NCBI RefSeq assembly: GCF_033118175.1
Contig: NC_083696.1
Coordinates: 42,269,001-42,333,000 of the forward strand
Reading direction: 5' to 3'
Length of the DNA stretch: 64,000 bases
Source: Dama dama
Lineage: Eukaryota > Chordata > Mammalia > Artiodactyla > Cervidae
Shown: piece by piece, positions 51,221 to 62,337 of the stretch
Position numbering within the stretch: the first letter of the stretch is position 1
How the letters are laid out: every line of letters begins with the position of its first letter
Translations under genes and position numbers: made by a program
Notes under the pieces: generated by a model
Databases searched by the model: none
Seen by the model: the letters and a program-made list of their open reading frames with translations, nothing else
Told to the model about the DNA's origin: nothing

Positions 51221-52466
51221 ACACTTCTCGATATCTATAGGCCCCTTCCGGTGTAGTCGGTGTTGACTACAGGGATTTTCATCTGATGCACTGGTCACTT
51301 CTAAAGCGGTTCCCTTTGTTTATTTGGCTTCTGTTTACTGGTCTCTTCAGAGTCTATTTCTGCCCTGACACAAGCAGGCGGAGGTGGTCTCTTGTTTAGG
51401 TTCGCTTGTTCAGTCATGCTGCTGGGAGGGAGGGGTGCTGCAGACAAATATCACTGGCCTGTGTGGGGAGCACTCGCAGTGTTCCAGCCACACTGGGTGT
51501 GCCCCCCCTCACGGGTGTGTACTTTCCCCGTCTACACTGCTCTGGCTCCAGGCTGCTCTACAGGGAGCGGGCCCTGAGTTGCGTGCGGTTCCAGTTTTCG
51601 GGTACTCCACAAAAGCGTGGACTTGTTTGTGCCTGGGTTTTGTGCCTTCCCCGGCCCGAGCAGCTCAGGCAGCCAGGAGCTTGACGGGCGCACTCTCCCC
51701 AGGTGCAGTGCACCTCATCCCCTCTGCTGTCCCAGCCTCAGTTTCTGCGCGCGCCGGTCGAGTGCACCTTGTGTCTGTTCTGGGGAGCTAGTCTCTAGCT
51801 GCGACCCTCCCGGCAGGTGTCAACCATCCAGAATCTCAGGAAGTCTTTGGTTAGAAACTGGAAGGCTGTTTGCAGTTTGGTAGGGGATGCAGTCTCTGAG
51901 GCCGAGTTTGCCCCTTTCCCCTCCTCCCCTGCTTCCTGCCTCCGGCAGGGGATGGGCTGGTCCGCAGCCGGCTAGCTCTTCTCTGGAATTGCTCAGTCCT
52001 TCCTTTGTTCCTAAGCAATGCCACCCACTCCTCTCCATCCAGCCCCCACTTGCTGGTGGCGGATGGGAGCGTCTGGGGTACTTTTCTGCTGGGAGTTGCT
52101 TTTAGGCAAGTAATCTGTGGGCTTTATTTATTTTTCTTCCCAGTTAGGTTGCCCTCCGAGATTTGAAAACTTCCCCCAACCCGCCAGTGAGAGGGTTTCC
52201 TGGTGTTCGGAAACTTTCTCTATTACAACTCCCTTCCCCAGATGGGTCTCTGTCCCTAACTCTTTTGTCTCTCTTTTTATCTTTTATATTTTGTCCTACC
52301 TCCTTTCAAAGACAATGGGCTGCTTTTCTGGGTGCTTGATGTCCTCTGCTAGTGATCAGAAGTTGTTTTGTGGAGTTTGCTCAGCGTTCAAATGTTCTTT
52401 TGATGAATTTGTAGGGGAGAAAGTGGTCTTCCTGCTCTATTCCTCTGCCATCTTAGCTCCTCTCGT
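51221..52466 (-). promoter_or_regulatory. L1-BT 5' UTR, outer part with internal promoter region
   Basis: GC- and CpG-rich (especially 51450-51980). On the minus strand it begins at about 52464 with 'ctaagatggc', a YY1-type site at the same place as in other mammalian L1s, where YY1 sets the transcription start. Open frames on the plus strand (for example 51384-51791) are GC-driven artefacts. Confidence 0.75.
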
Positions 52467-53499
52467 TGTCTCTGCTTTTTAATATGATGTCTAGGTTGGT
52501 CATAACTTTCCTTCCAAGGAGTAAGCGTCTTTTAATTTCATGGCTGCAGTCACCATCTGCAGTGATTTTGGAGTCCCCCAAAATAAAGTCAGCCACTATT
52601 TCCCCATCTATTTGCCATGAAGTGATGGGACCAGATGCTATGATCTTAGTTTTCTGAATGTTGAGTTTTAAGCCAGCTTTTTCACTCTCCTCTTTCACTT
52701 TCATCAAGAGGCTCTTTAGGTCTTCTTCACTTTCTGCCATAAGGGTGGTGTCATCTGCATATCTGAGGTTATTGATATTTCTCCTGCCAATCTTGATTCC
52801 AGCTTGTGCTTCATCCGGCCCAGTGTTTCTCATGATGTACTCTGCATATAAGTTAAATAAGCAGGGTGACAATATACAGCCTTGACGTACTCCTATTTCT
52901 ATTTGGAACCAGTCTGTTGTTCCATGTTCAGTTCTAACTGCTGCTTCCTGACCTCCATGGAGATTTCTCAAGAGGCAGGTCAGGTGGTCTGGTATTCCCA
53001 TCTGTTTCAGAATTTTCCACAGTTTATTGTGATCCACACAATCAAAGGCTTTGGCATAGTCAATAAAGAACTCTCTTGCTTTTTCCATGATCCAGCAGAT
53101 GTTAGCAATTTGATCTCTGGTTTCTCTGCCTTTTCTAAATCCAGCTTGAACATTGGGAAGTTCACAGTTCATGTATTGCTGAAGCCTGGCTTGGAGAATT
53201 TTTAGCATTACTTTGCTAGTGTGTGAGATGAGTGAAATTGTGTGGTAGTTTGAGCATTCTTTGGGATTGCCTTTCTTAGGGATTGGAATGAAAACTGATC
53301 TTTTCCAGTCCTGTGGCCACTGCTGAGTTTTCCAAATTTTCTGGCATATTGAGTGCAGAACTTTCACAGCATCATTGCTTAAGATTTGAAATAGCTCAAC
53401 TGGAATTCCAACACCTCCACTAGCTTTGTTCATAGTGATGCTTCCTAAGGCCCACTTGACTTCACATTCCATGATGTCTGGCTCTGGGTGAGTGATCAC
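52453..53499 (-). pseudogene. BovB reverse transcriptase, truncated by L1 insertion
   Basis: A 348-residue frame containing RTE RT blocks 'NKASGGVGIPVELFQIL', 'VFIPIPKKGNPKECSNY', 'VQAGFRKGRETRDQIANI', 'FIDYAKAFDCVDHNKLWKI', 'GVRQGCILSPCLFNLYAEY' and catalytic 'LRYADDTTLMAESEEDL'. It runs through the L1 insertion point, so its last residues ('NERS') are L1 5' UTR. A short deletion ('AREFFIDY' instead of a longer link) is visible before the first catalytic block. The frame upstream of 53499 is broken. Confidence 0.88.
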
Positions 53500-55357
53500 A
53501 CCATTTGATTATCTGGGTCATGAATATATTTTTTGTACACTTCTGTGTATTCTTGCTACCTCTTCTTAATTATATTCTGCTTCTGTTAGGCCCATACCAT
53601 TTCTGTCCTTTATTGAGCCCATCTTTGCATGAAATTGCCCCTTGGTATCTCTAATTTTCTTAAAGAGATCTCTAATCTTCCCCATTCTATTGTTTTCCTC
53701 TCTTTCTTTGCACTGATCACAGAGGAAGGCTTTCCTATCTCTCTTTGCTATTCTTTGGAACTCTGCATTCAAATGGGTATATCTTACCTTTTCTCCTTTG
53801 CTTTTCACTTCCGTTCTTTTCACAGCTATTTGAAAGCCTTCCTCAGACAACTATTTTGCTTTTTTTGCATTTCTTTTTCTTACAGATAGTCTTGATCCCC
53901 GTCTCCTGTACAGCGTCATGAACCTCTGTCCATAGTTCTTCAGTCACTCTGTCTATCAGATCTAGTCCCTTAAATCTATTTGTCACTTCTACTGTATAAT
54001 CTGAGGGATTTGATTTAGGTCATACCTGAATGGTCTAGTAGTTTTCCCTACTTTCTTCAATTTAAGTCTGAATTTCACAATAAGGAGTTCATGATCTGAG
54101 CCACAGTCAGCTCCTGGTCTTGTTTTTGCTGACTGTATAGAGCTTCTCCATCTTTGGCTGCAAAGAATATAATCAGTCTGATTTCGGTGTTGGCCATCTG
54201 GTAATGTCCACGTATACAGTCTTCTCTTGTGTTGTTGGAAGAGGATTTTCACTTTGTCTAGTGTGTTTTCTTGGAAAAACTTTATTAGCCTTTGCCCTGC
54301 TTCATTCTGTACTCCAAGGCCAAATTTGCCTGTTACTCCAGATGTCTCTTAACTTCCTGTTTTTTCATTCCAGTCCCTATAATGAAAAAGATATCTCTTT
54401 CAGGTGTTAGTTCTAAAAAGTCTTGTAGGTCTTCATAGAACCGTTCAGCTTCAGCTTCTTCAGCCTTACTGGTCAGGGCATAGACTTGGATTACCGCCTT
54501 GGAAATGAACAGAGATCATTCTGTCGTATTTGAGATTGCATCCAAGTACTGCATTTCAGACTCTTTTGTTGACTACGATAGCTACTCCATTTCTTCTAAG
54601 GGATTTTTCCCCTCAGTAGTAGATATAAGGGTCATCTGAGTTAAATTCACCCATTCCAGTCCATTTTAGTTTGCTGATTCCTAAAATGTCGACCTTCACT
54701 CTTGCCATCTCTTGTTTGACCACTTCCAATTTGCCTTGATTCATGGCCCTAACATTCCAGATTCCTATGCAATTTTGATCTTAATAGCATTGGACCTTGC
54801 TTCTATCACCAGTCGCATCCACAACTGGGTGTTGTTTTTGCTTTGGCTCCGTTTTTTCATTCTTTCTGGAGTTATTTCTCCACTGATCTTCAGTAGCATA
54901 TTGGGCATCTACTGACCTGGGGAGCTCATATTTCAGTGTCCTATCTTTTTGCCTTTTCATACTGTTCATGGGGCTCTCATGAATACCGAAGTGGTTTGCC
55001 ATTCCCTTCTCTAATGGACCACGTTTTGTCAGAACTCTCCACCAAGGCCTGTCTATCTTGAGTGGCCCTACATGGCATGGCTTAGTTTCCTTGAGTTAGA
55101 CAAGGCTGTGGTCCATGTGACTAGATTGGCTAGCTTTCTGCGATTGTGGTTTCAGTCTATCGTCCCTCTGATGCCCTCTCTCAGTACCTATTGTCTTACT
55201 GAGGTTTCTCTTACCTTGGACGTGGAATATCTCTTCATGGTTCCTCTATCAAAGTGTAGCCACTGCTCCTTACCTTGGATTTAGGGTATCTCCTCATGGA
55301 CACTGATACTTACCTTGGATGGAGGGTATCTCCTCTTGGCCACTCTAGCACTGCACT
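52467..55357 (-). mobile_element. Near full-length BovB LINE, fragment 2: 5' UTR, endonuclease and RT
   Basis: Continuation of 42846-43331 after the L1-BT. From the 5' end at about 55357: 5' UTR with three copies of a 'taccttgga..tatctcctcatgg'-type motif (about 55212, 55271, 55311); endonuclease region (54300-55000; 'QTDYILCSQRWRSSI' and 'ADCGSDHELL' in frame 53989-54252); linker (frame 53566-53850); RT (frame 52453-53499). Total with fragment 1 is about 3.4 kb, close to full BovB length. Confidence 0.92.
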
Positions 55358-55741
55358 TCCTATGAAAACCTTCATAAGCTGAAATGGTAAAAAGTGAAGA
55401 AGCAATTACCTTAGGCTACATCTTACTAACAGATGAAGAAAATAAAGTATAGATGCTCACAGACACAGTTCAAAGCTGTGGTGGCTTGATGAGATTCTGA
55501 ATGTAGTTCCTGAGTAAGGAACTTGGGCAATGTCACTCTTGCTGCTCATAGTATATGCTGTCACTCTAAAAGTTTGGTGCAAAACCAACAATGAGCACTA
55601 TTTTCACTCTTTGCCTTTTCTTTGTAAAAATGAAAACCTCCTTCAAATTCCTTTTGCTTAGCCAAAACAGTTACTAATGTAGGTCGTTTGTAAAAGCAAA
55701 GTGCTGTAAAGTGAAATTTTGAAAAGTGAGAGATACCTGTA
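55358..55741 (+). mobile_element. DNA transposon (Tigger-like), right part
   Basis: From 'cttcctatgaaaaccttcat' through 'agtgaagaagcaattacc' to the terminal 'gaaaagtgagagatacctgt'. Pairs with 42816-42845. No transposase frame remains; probably non-autonomous. Confidence 0.55.
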
Positions 55742-55866
55742 TTGAGCTAACCTTGTGTTCCTGGGACAGATTCCACTCAGTCATAGAGTATTAATCTTTT
55801 GATCTATTAATGGATTTTATTTGTTAATCTTTTTGGTAGTTTTTGTGTCTACGTTTAAGAAGTATG

Positions 55867-55995
55867 CATGTGCACTCAGTCACTCAGTCATGTCTAACTC
55901 TTTGCGACCCCATGTACTGTAGCCCACCAGGCCCTTCTGTCCACGGGAATCTCCAGGCAAGAATACTGGAGTGGGTTGCCATTTCCTTCTCCATT
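55867..55995 (-). mobile_element. Bov-tA SINE, truncated
   Basis: Antisense body only: 'cactcagtcatgtctaactc', 'caggcaagaatactggagtg', ending at 'tgccatttccttctcc'. No tRNA-like head. Confidence 0.9.
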
Positions 55996-56152
55996 TAGGA
56001 AGGATACTGATCTATAATTTTCTTTTTTGTATTGTGTTTATCTGATTTTTGAATCAGGATAATGGTGACCTCATAAAATGAGTTTAGATGTTGTCTCTTG
56101 CTCTTATAGTTTTTAAAAGAAATAGTGAATCCTTAGATGTTTGGTAAGATTT

Positions 56153-56284
56153 GCCAGTGAAACCCACTCCAGTATTCCTCTCTGGAGAATCCCATGAACA
56201 GAGAAGCCTGGTGGGCTACTGTCCGTAGCGTCACAGTCAGACATGACTGAAGTGATCTAACATGCATTGCAAGCCAGTGAAACC
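56153..56284 (+). mobile_element. Bov-tA SINE, 5'-truncated, with 12-bp target-site duplication
   Basis: The body from 'cactccagtattcctctctg' to 'agacatgactgaagtgatct' lies between perfect copies of 'gccagtgaaacc' (56153-56164 and 56273-56284). The duplication shows the truncation happened at insertion, not later. Confidence 0.93.
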
Positions 56285-57660
56285 ATCCAGGACCGGGGTT
56301 TTCTATTTCAGAAGGTTTTTAAATTACAGATTAAATTTCTTTAAGAGTTATAACTATTTAGGTAGTCTACTTCATGTTGGGTGAGTTTGGGTAGTTTGTT
56401 TGAGAAATTAGCCCATTTTATTCAGTTTGTCAACTCAGTGTCCATAGAATTATGCATGATATTTACTTACTATCCCTTTAATGTTTGTAGAGTCTAATGT
56501 TAGGAAGATACGTCTTGTCTTTTTTTTTTTTTTTCAGTCTTGCTAGAGGTTTAGCATGAGATTTTCTTTATTTCATTAATTTTTTCTCTGTTGTTTTTGC
56601 TTTCAATTGCATTGTTTTCTGATCTTATGTTCACTATTTCTTCCTCTTACATACTCAGGGAGTGTTTTGTTCTTTCTCATAAAACAGAAGCTTAGATTAT
56701 TAACTTGACACTTTTCTTTTTTTCTAATATAAGTACTTAATGCCATAGATTTGTCTGAGCACTGCTTCAGCTGTATCCCACACAGATCCCACACAATTTA
56801 ACAGATCATTTCTTTATGGTTAGAGGACTAAATTTGTTTGATTTCAATTATTTTAATTTGTTAAAATTTGTTTTATGATCCAGAATATGGTCTACCTTGA
56901 TGAATTTTTCATGTGCCTTAAAAAAGAATATGTATTCTGCTCTTGTTGAATTGAATGCTTTATGAATGCCAAGATTCAGTTGGTTGGTGGTCTGTTTAGT
57001 TCTCCTAATCCCTGCTGATTTTCTGTCTGTTGGTTCTATTTATTAATGAGAAGTATTAAAGTCTCCTCCTATAATTGTGAATTTCTATATTTTTTCTTTT
57101 AGTTCTACCAGCTTTTGAAATATCTTAAAGCTCTGTTGGTGAGAGCATGCACCTTTAGTATTATTATATCTTCTTTGTGAGTTGGCCATTTCATCAGTAT
57201 GTAACATCTTTCTTAATCCCTTGTAATTATCTTTGCTCTGAATCTACTCTGTTTGATGTTCAAATAGCCATTCCAACTTTCTTATTAAAATTTTAATCAT
57301 ATATCCTTTCCCATTATTTTACTTTGGTGTTCTTATATAAAAATGTTTGAAACAAGTTTTTTATAGACAGCACACAGTTAAGTTATATTCTAAATCTATT
57401 TTGGTAATTCCTATCTTTTAATTTATGAGTTTAGGCCATTTATGCTCAAAGTAATTATTTTTATACTTGCACGTAGGCCTTTCATTTTATTACCACTTTT
57501 TCCCCTGCTGTCTCTACTTTTACTTCCTCTAGTTCCACTTTCTTATTTTCTTTTGGCCTATGTGAACTAGGTTTGTTCGCATTGGCTTACATTTTCTATT
57601 TCAGTATTGTTTTATTTCAATCACTGTATTACAATGTTGTGGGGTCAGGGATATATTCTA

Positions 57661-58036
57661 CTGTCCATGTTTGCTTTTTACCCTCTGTTACTGTCAGACC
57701 AAGACAGAACTTTCCACATAGTGGCTACACCACAGCTTTTCACTAAGTGAATTGATTTTGAATGATTTAAGTTTATATTTGATATTTGTGATACTTTATG
57801 CTCAGGGCACTTTTCCCTCTTTTAAAGGGGCTAAGATCATTTCCTTTTCCTTCAGGTAGATGGTTTAGTTATTAAATATTCTGGACTGGAATTTTGGACT
57901 TTATGTTTACCCAAATCTGTGGCTGTATAGAGTTGGATAAGATGGTGTTTCAATTGTTTCTAGAATGAAGTGTCTTCATGAAAAACCTTAGAAGTTAGTT
58001 TGCCCTCTGTGTGTAGTATATAGTATCAACCCATGT
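57661..58036. other. No gene recognised
   Basis: AT-rich, may be further L1M 5' sequence; no landmark found. Confidence 0.3.
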
Positions 58037-59210
58037 TTAGCAAAACTAAACAAATGGGACCTAATGAAACTTAAAAGCTTTTGCACTACAAAGGAAACTA
58101 TAAGTAAGGTGAAAAGACAGCCCTCAGATTGGGAGAAAATAATAGCAAATGAAGACACAGACAAAGGATTAATCTCAAAAATATACAAGCAACTCCTGCA
58201 GCTCAATTCCAGAAAAATAAATGACCCAATCAAAAAAATGGACCAAAGAACTAAACAGACATTTCTCCAAAGAAGACATACAGATGGCTAACAAACACAT
58301 GAAAAGATGCTCAACATCACTCATTATTAGAGAAATGCAAATCAAAACCACAATGAGGTACCATTACACGCCAGTCAGGATGGCTGCTATCCAAAAGTCT
58401 ACAAGCAATAAATGCTGGAGAGGGTGTGGAGAAAAGGGAACCCTCTTACACTGTTGGTGGGAATGCAAACTAGTACAGCCGCTATGGAAAACAGTATGGA
58501 GATTTCTTAAAAAACTGGAAATAGAACTGCCATATGACCCAGCAATCCCACTTCTGGGCATACACACTGAGGAAACCAGATCTGAAAGAGACACGTGCAC
58601 CCCAATGTTCATCGCAGCACTGTTTATAATAGCCAGGACATGGAAGCAACCTAGATGCCCATCAGCAGATGAATGGATAAGGAAGCTGTGGTACATATAC
58701 ACCATGGAATATTACTCAGCCATTAAAAAGAATTCATTTGAACCAGTCCTAATGAGATGGATGAAGCTGGAGCCCCTTATACAGAGTGAAGTAAGCCAGA
58801 AAGATAAAGAACATTACAGCATACTGACACATGTATATGGAATTTAGAAAGGTGATAACGATAACCCTATATGCAGAACAGAAAAAGAGACACAGAAATA
58901 CAGAACAGACTTTTGAACTTTGTGGGAGAATGTGAGGGTGGGATATTTCAAAAGAACAGCATGTATACTATCTATGGTGAAACAGATCACCAGCCCAGGT
59001 GGGATGCACGAGACAAGTGCTCCGGCCTGGTGCACTGGGAAGACCCAGAGGAATCGGGTGGAGAGGGAGGTGGGAGGGGGGATCGGGATTGGGAATACAT
59101 GTAAATCCATGGCTGATTCATATCAATGTATGACAAAACCCACTGGAAAAAAAAATAATAATAATAATAAAAAAAAAATGCAGAATAAAAAAAAAACAAA
59201 AAAAAAATTT
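58037..59210 (+). mobile_element. Young L1-BT, strongly 5'-truncated
   Basis: Begins inside ORF2 ('caaaactaaacaaatgggac') and runs through the ORF2 end, the G-rich 3' UTR and an A-rich tail with 'ataat' units. It is nearly identical to 10163-11280; I see about a dozen differences in 1.1 kb. One is an extra A near 58236 that shifts the frame, splitting ORF2p into 58064-58291 and 58221-58847. The tail contains 'tgcagaat' between A-tracts. I could not find a convincing target-site duplication. Confidence 0.92.
58221..58847 (+). pseudogene. L1 ORF2p C-terminal end
   Basis: 208 residues with the cysteine motif 'CWRGCGEKGTLLHCWWEC' and the usual C-terminus. Upstream residues are in another frame (58064-58291) because of the one-base A-run insertion. 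Confidence 0.88.
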
Positions 59211-59692
59211 TTTTTTCTATTACTTTGCTGAAAATATAAACATGTTGAAAAAAAGATGTTAGTAAAAGAAAACGAAAAGGATGAAAATGATGAAAAAATA
59301 ATGAAAAAAGAAAAAGAAAAAAATGAAAGTGTAGGAACAGGAGACTCACAGAGAATGATGCTGACAGTTCCTATATAAGGAATGTGCAGGGCAAGCATGG
59401 ACTTCATATGTTAGCATGCCATTGGCTGGATCATCTATCCCCAGGTGATAGGTAGATGGCTGAGGCTATTTGATTCCACTAAGCATTCACTTGTCTCTCT
59501 TCTCTGTGTTCTGGTTTGGGGATCATAAAGGAAACTTTCTTATAGGCAGTTTTCTTTAATTATGAAAACAAAAACAAGAGGATAACAGTGGAAAATTAAA
59601 CACATGCATCCACTTGTGCCTCTTTCTAAAACTTCATTTCATTCACAGTAAAAGGAGTTTTTGAAAAGATAAAATCCAAAAGGAAAATTAGA
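59211..59692. other. No gene recognised; A-rich
   Basis: Directly after the L1 tail there is a T-run ('ttttttttt', about 59208-59216) and then a GA/A-rich stretch. Unassigned. Confidence 0.35.
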
Positions 59693-59918
59693 TAAAATGA
59701 GGAAAGTGTTAGTTGCTCAGTTGTGTCTGACCCTTTGCAACCCCATGGACTGTAGCCCACCAGACTCCTCTGTCCAGGGGATTCTCCAGGCAAGAATACT
59801 GGAGTGGGTTGCCATTCCCTTCTCCGAGGGATCTTCCTGACCCATATTGAACTTGGATCTCCTGTACTGCAGGCAGATTATTTGCCATCTGAGTCACCAG
59901 GGAATCCCTAAAATGAGG
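59693..59918 (-). mobile_element. Bov-tA SINE with 10-bp target-site duplication
   Basis: An antisense full copy between 'taaaatgagg' (59693-59702 and 59909-59918). Wording: 'gctcagttgtgtctgaccct', 'gactgtagcccaccagactc', 'gccatctgagtcaccaggga'. Confidence 0.95.
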
Positions 59919-60529
59919 CAATAACAGCAACCAAACGTTAAAGGTAGAAAGTATTTGGCTGAGCAGAAAGCTAGCAGGTCCCAGAAAACAAAACCCTGTG
60001 GAGCTTTGAGCAAAATGGAGGTGCAACCAGATTTATGTTTCTGATTAACTGCAGCAGGCATGCCTGGAACAAAGGGTGAAAAGAGGGCCTAATATTAGAA
60101 GGATTGATTTAAGGTCTCTATAATAATTTAGATCTTCAGACTCTCTTTCCTACTCTGTTCAGATGAGCGACTCTTCCACCTCTGTACAAGACCAGAGGAT
60201 TTTTCTAGAAGGATGAAACAGAAGATCTTTGGATTTGGGAATCCCAAGCTCAGTTAATAATATGGCCCCCACTAAAAACAAGAGGATGAAATGGGGCTCC
60301 CTCCCCCAGCCTTCTTCCCCAACTGGCTCCTTGTACCCTGGCAACTGTAACTTTATGTTTCAAGCAAGATATTTGACAAGACTTCCCCAAGGATCCCAAT
60401 CAGCCTAAGAAGAATGGTTTAAAGTTACTGAATTAGGAATTTCCCAAAGAATTAGGTTAGCTGCATTATCCTAGTGTGACAGGGCCAATGAACCCCAGTG
60501 ATACTTACCACACTCTTAGACTCCTGGTA
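59919..60529. other. No gene recognised
   Basis: Unassigned; possibly the 5' region of the HAL1 that follows or an old LTR. Confidence 0.3.
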
Positions 60530-62215
60530 TTAAAGACAGCCAGACATTTAAAGGAATCAGAAATCTAAGGAAAATCGCCAAAGGAGAAACAGACACCAGA
60601 ATAAAGAAATACAAGAAGGTGACTTGATGGAACCAAGATGGCACAAATAGCACACAAATAAAATTAAAACCATCAGTAATATCTTTAGAAAAATAGAATA
60701 CATTGCAATCCTGAAATAAGAACATGATATTTTGAAAAGAGATATTCTGAGAACAAGATCACTCAGAAGTTAAAACAATGGTGGAAGAAAATAGAAACTT
60801 TACAGAAGGATTGGAAGATAAAGTTGAGGAGTTCTCAGAGACTGGAAAGCCAAAAAAAAAAAAAAAAAAAAAAAGGGAAACGGGAGTGAAAAGATTAGAA
60901 AATTAGAGGACCTGTGCTGGAAAAATAATATTTGAATAATAGTTCCAGAAAGAGCAAAGAGAGGAAATAGTAGAGATAAATCATCAAAGAAATATTGGGT
61001 TGAACAAGAAGTTTATCCAGGTTTTTGTGTAAGATCTTATGGTAGAGCCTGAATGAACTTTTTGGCCAACCCAATAATTTAAGGAAATGTTCCATATTTG
61101 AAAGATAAGTTTCTAGATAGAGAAAGCTATGAATGCTGGAACAGTGAATGACAGCAGACCCACTTCATGGCACATCTTTGAGAAATTTTAGAACAATGGG
61201 ACTAAAAGAAGAGTTTCCAGGGAGGAAAATGGTAGATCACACACAACGGGTAAGCAATCAGAATGACTTTGGCTTCTCAATAGCGGCACCAGAATTTAGA
61301 ACGGATCCAATTTGATGCAACATGATTTGCAATCTGGAATGCTACATCTGCTCACAAGATCAGTTATGCATATGGATAGAATAAAGACATTTTCAGATAG
61401 GAAATGTCTCAAGACATTTTTCTCCAAGGCATTCTTTCTTGGGAAACTGTTGGAATCTATGCTTCACCAAAATGAGATGGTAAACTGAGGGAGAGAAAGA
61501 GGTGAGTTATAGAAAACATGAGTTTGTACGCAGGAGACAAGCAGAGGGAATTCTAGCTGACAGTGAAATAAGACCCCGCATTGAGGGTAAATAACCCAGA
61601 TTAGAGTAGCTCAGAAGGCTCTGAGAGACATTTCTCTTAAAAAAAAAAAAAATTAAAATAATAGAACATTATATGGTCCCAAATATATTGAGAAATTTAG
61701 ACAACAAGCAGAAAGTTTAGGTTTGGGATGTGATAAACATGAAAATGAACAAATCAAAAAGCAAAGTCAAACTGAGCAAAAACAAAAGTTAAGACGAAAC
61801 AGAGAACTCTGCTGGGAAGGGTAAGTAGTCATGGTGTGATCTGAGACTCATCCACCCATAAAGTCTGTATAGTGTGATAATAATGGACCTTTGGTGCATA
61901 CGACAACCCCAAACACAATGTATGCCCACGGGGAGGATATGGGAACGTGTGTAGGTGGTAGGTGAAAGGATGAAATCAAGTTCCTGCCTTGTCTTTCATG
62001 TCAGAAGTCAGGCCTAAAATTGGTAAAATTCAAGAGGGAGCTAAATGTGCACATAACTTGGAGAAGCAGAGATAAATATTGAACAAACCAACCACAAGTA
62101 TTGGAAGTGTTTGGTTCTGGAATTCAGCAATAAAGGAAATGGAAAGAAGGGAAGAGTCACTGCATGTCCTTTAAGGCATATGTGAAATGATGGTCAAATG
62201 CATGTCTTATAAAAA
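60530..62215 (+). mobile_element. HAL1 (half-L1) element, diverged
   Basis: HAL1 encodes only an ORF1-like protein. Order seen: 'ggaatcagaaatctaaggaa', 'gcacacaaataaaattaaaa', 'gattggaagataaagttgag', 'gattagaaaattagaggacc', 'cttcatggcacatctttgag', 'ataaagacattttcagatag'. All frames are broken. An A-tract of about 23 (60852-60874) and a mariner MITE (60995-61074) sit inside. Confidence 0.7.
60993..61076. mobile_element. 80-bp mariner-type MITE with TA duplication
   Basis: The element 60995-61074 begins 'ttgggttg' and ends 'ccaacccaa', with inverted repeats of about 37-44 bp (right arm contains 'gaactttttggcc'). It is flanked by TA on both sides (60993-60994 and 61075-61076). This is the structure of a MADE1-like mariner derivative; the arms match the artiodactyl mariner ends I know. 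No coding capacity. Confidence 0.85.
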
Positions 62216-62337
62216 GAAAAAACTTCAAAAAAAGATAAGAAAAAGTAATAAAAGTAAATTTTTGTCCATATTCAACTTATTTAATCATAAATTATTAAAT
62301 AAGTGTTAAATGTCATAAATGATTAAATAAGTGTTAA
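62216..62337. repeat. AT-rich direct duplication next to the BovB 5' edge
   Basis: 'attaaataagtgttaaat' occurs twice in a row (about 62297-62314 and 62322-62339), separated by 'gtcataaatg'. One copy abuts the BovB start. It could be a simple tandem duplication or part of the insertion site. Confidence 0.7.

Larger units (their letters stand above)
43332..52466 (-). mobile_element. Near full-length L1-BT LINE inserted in BovB
   Basis: On the minus strand it starts at 52466 with 'gaggagctaagatggcagag', the 5' end I recognise for bovine L1. It has a long CpG-containing 5' UTR, ORF1 (48511-47642), ORF2 (47534-43733), a 3' UTR with a G-rich tract (antisense 43485-43530) and an A-rich tail (T-rich 43332-43375). 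'tgtctctg' at 43324-43331 and 52467-52474 is the target-site duplication. Without the inner BovB (49966-51207) it is about 7.9 kb. Both ORFs carry several frameshifts and stops, so it is inactive. Confidence 0.92.
55742..57660 (-). mobile_element. Old L1 (L1M), fragment 3: ORF2 RT N-terminal and endonuclease region
   Basis: Antisense continuation of the outer host: 'ctaaccttgtgttcctggga', 'taatggtgacctcataaaat', 'aaaaaagaatatgtattctg', 'agtattaaagtctcctccta'. It stays collinear with fragments 1 and 2. Two truncated Bov-tA copies interrupt it. The 5' limit is uncertain. Confidence 0.8.

Noticed and set aside
51384..51791. 135-residue plus-strand frame near 51.5 kb as an exon.
   Set aside because: It is the antisense of the GC-rich L1-BT 5' UTR.
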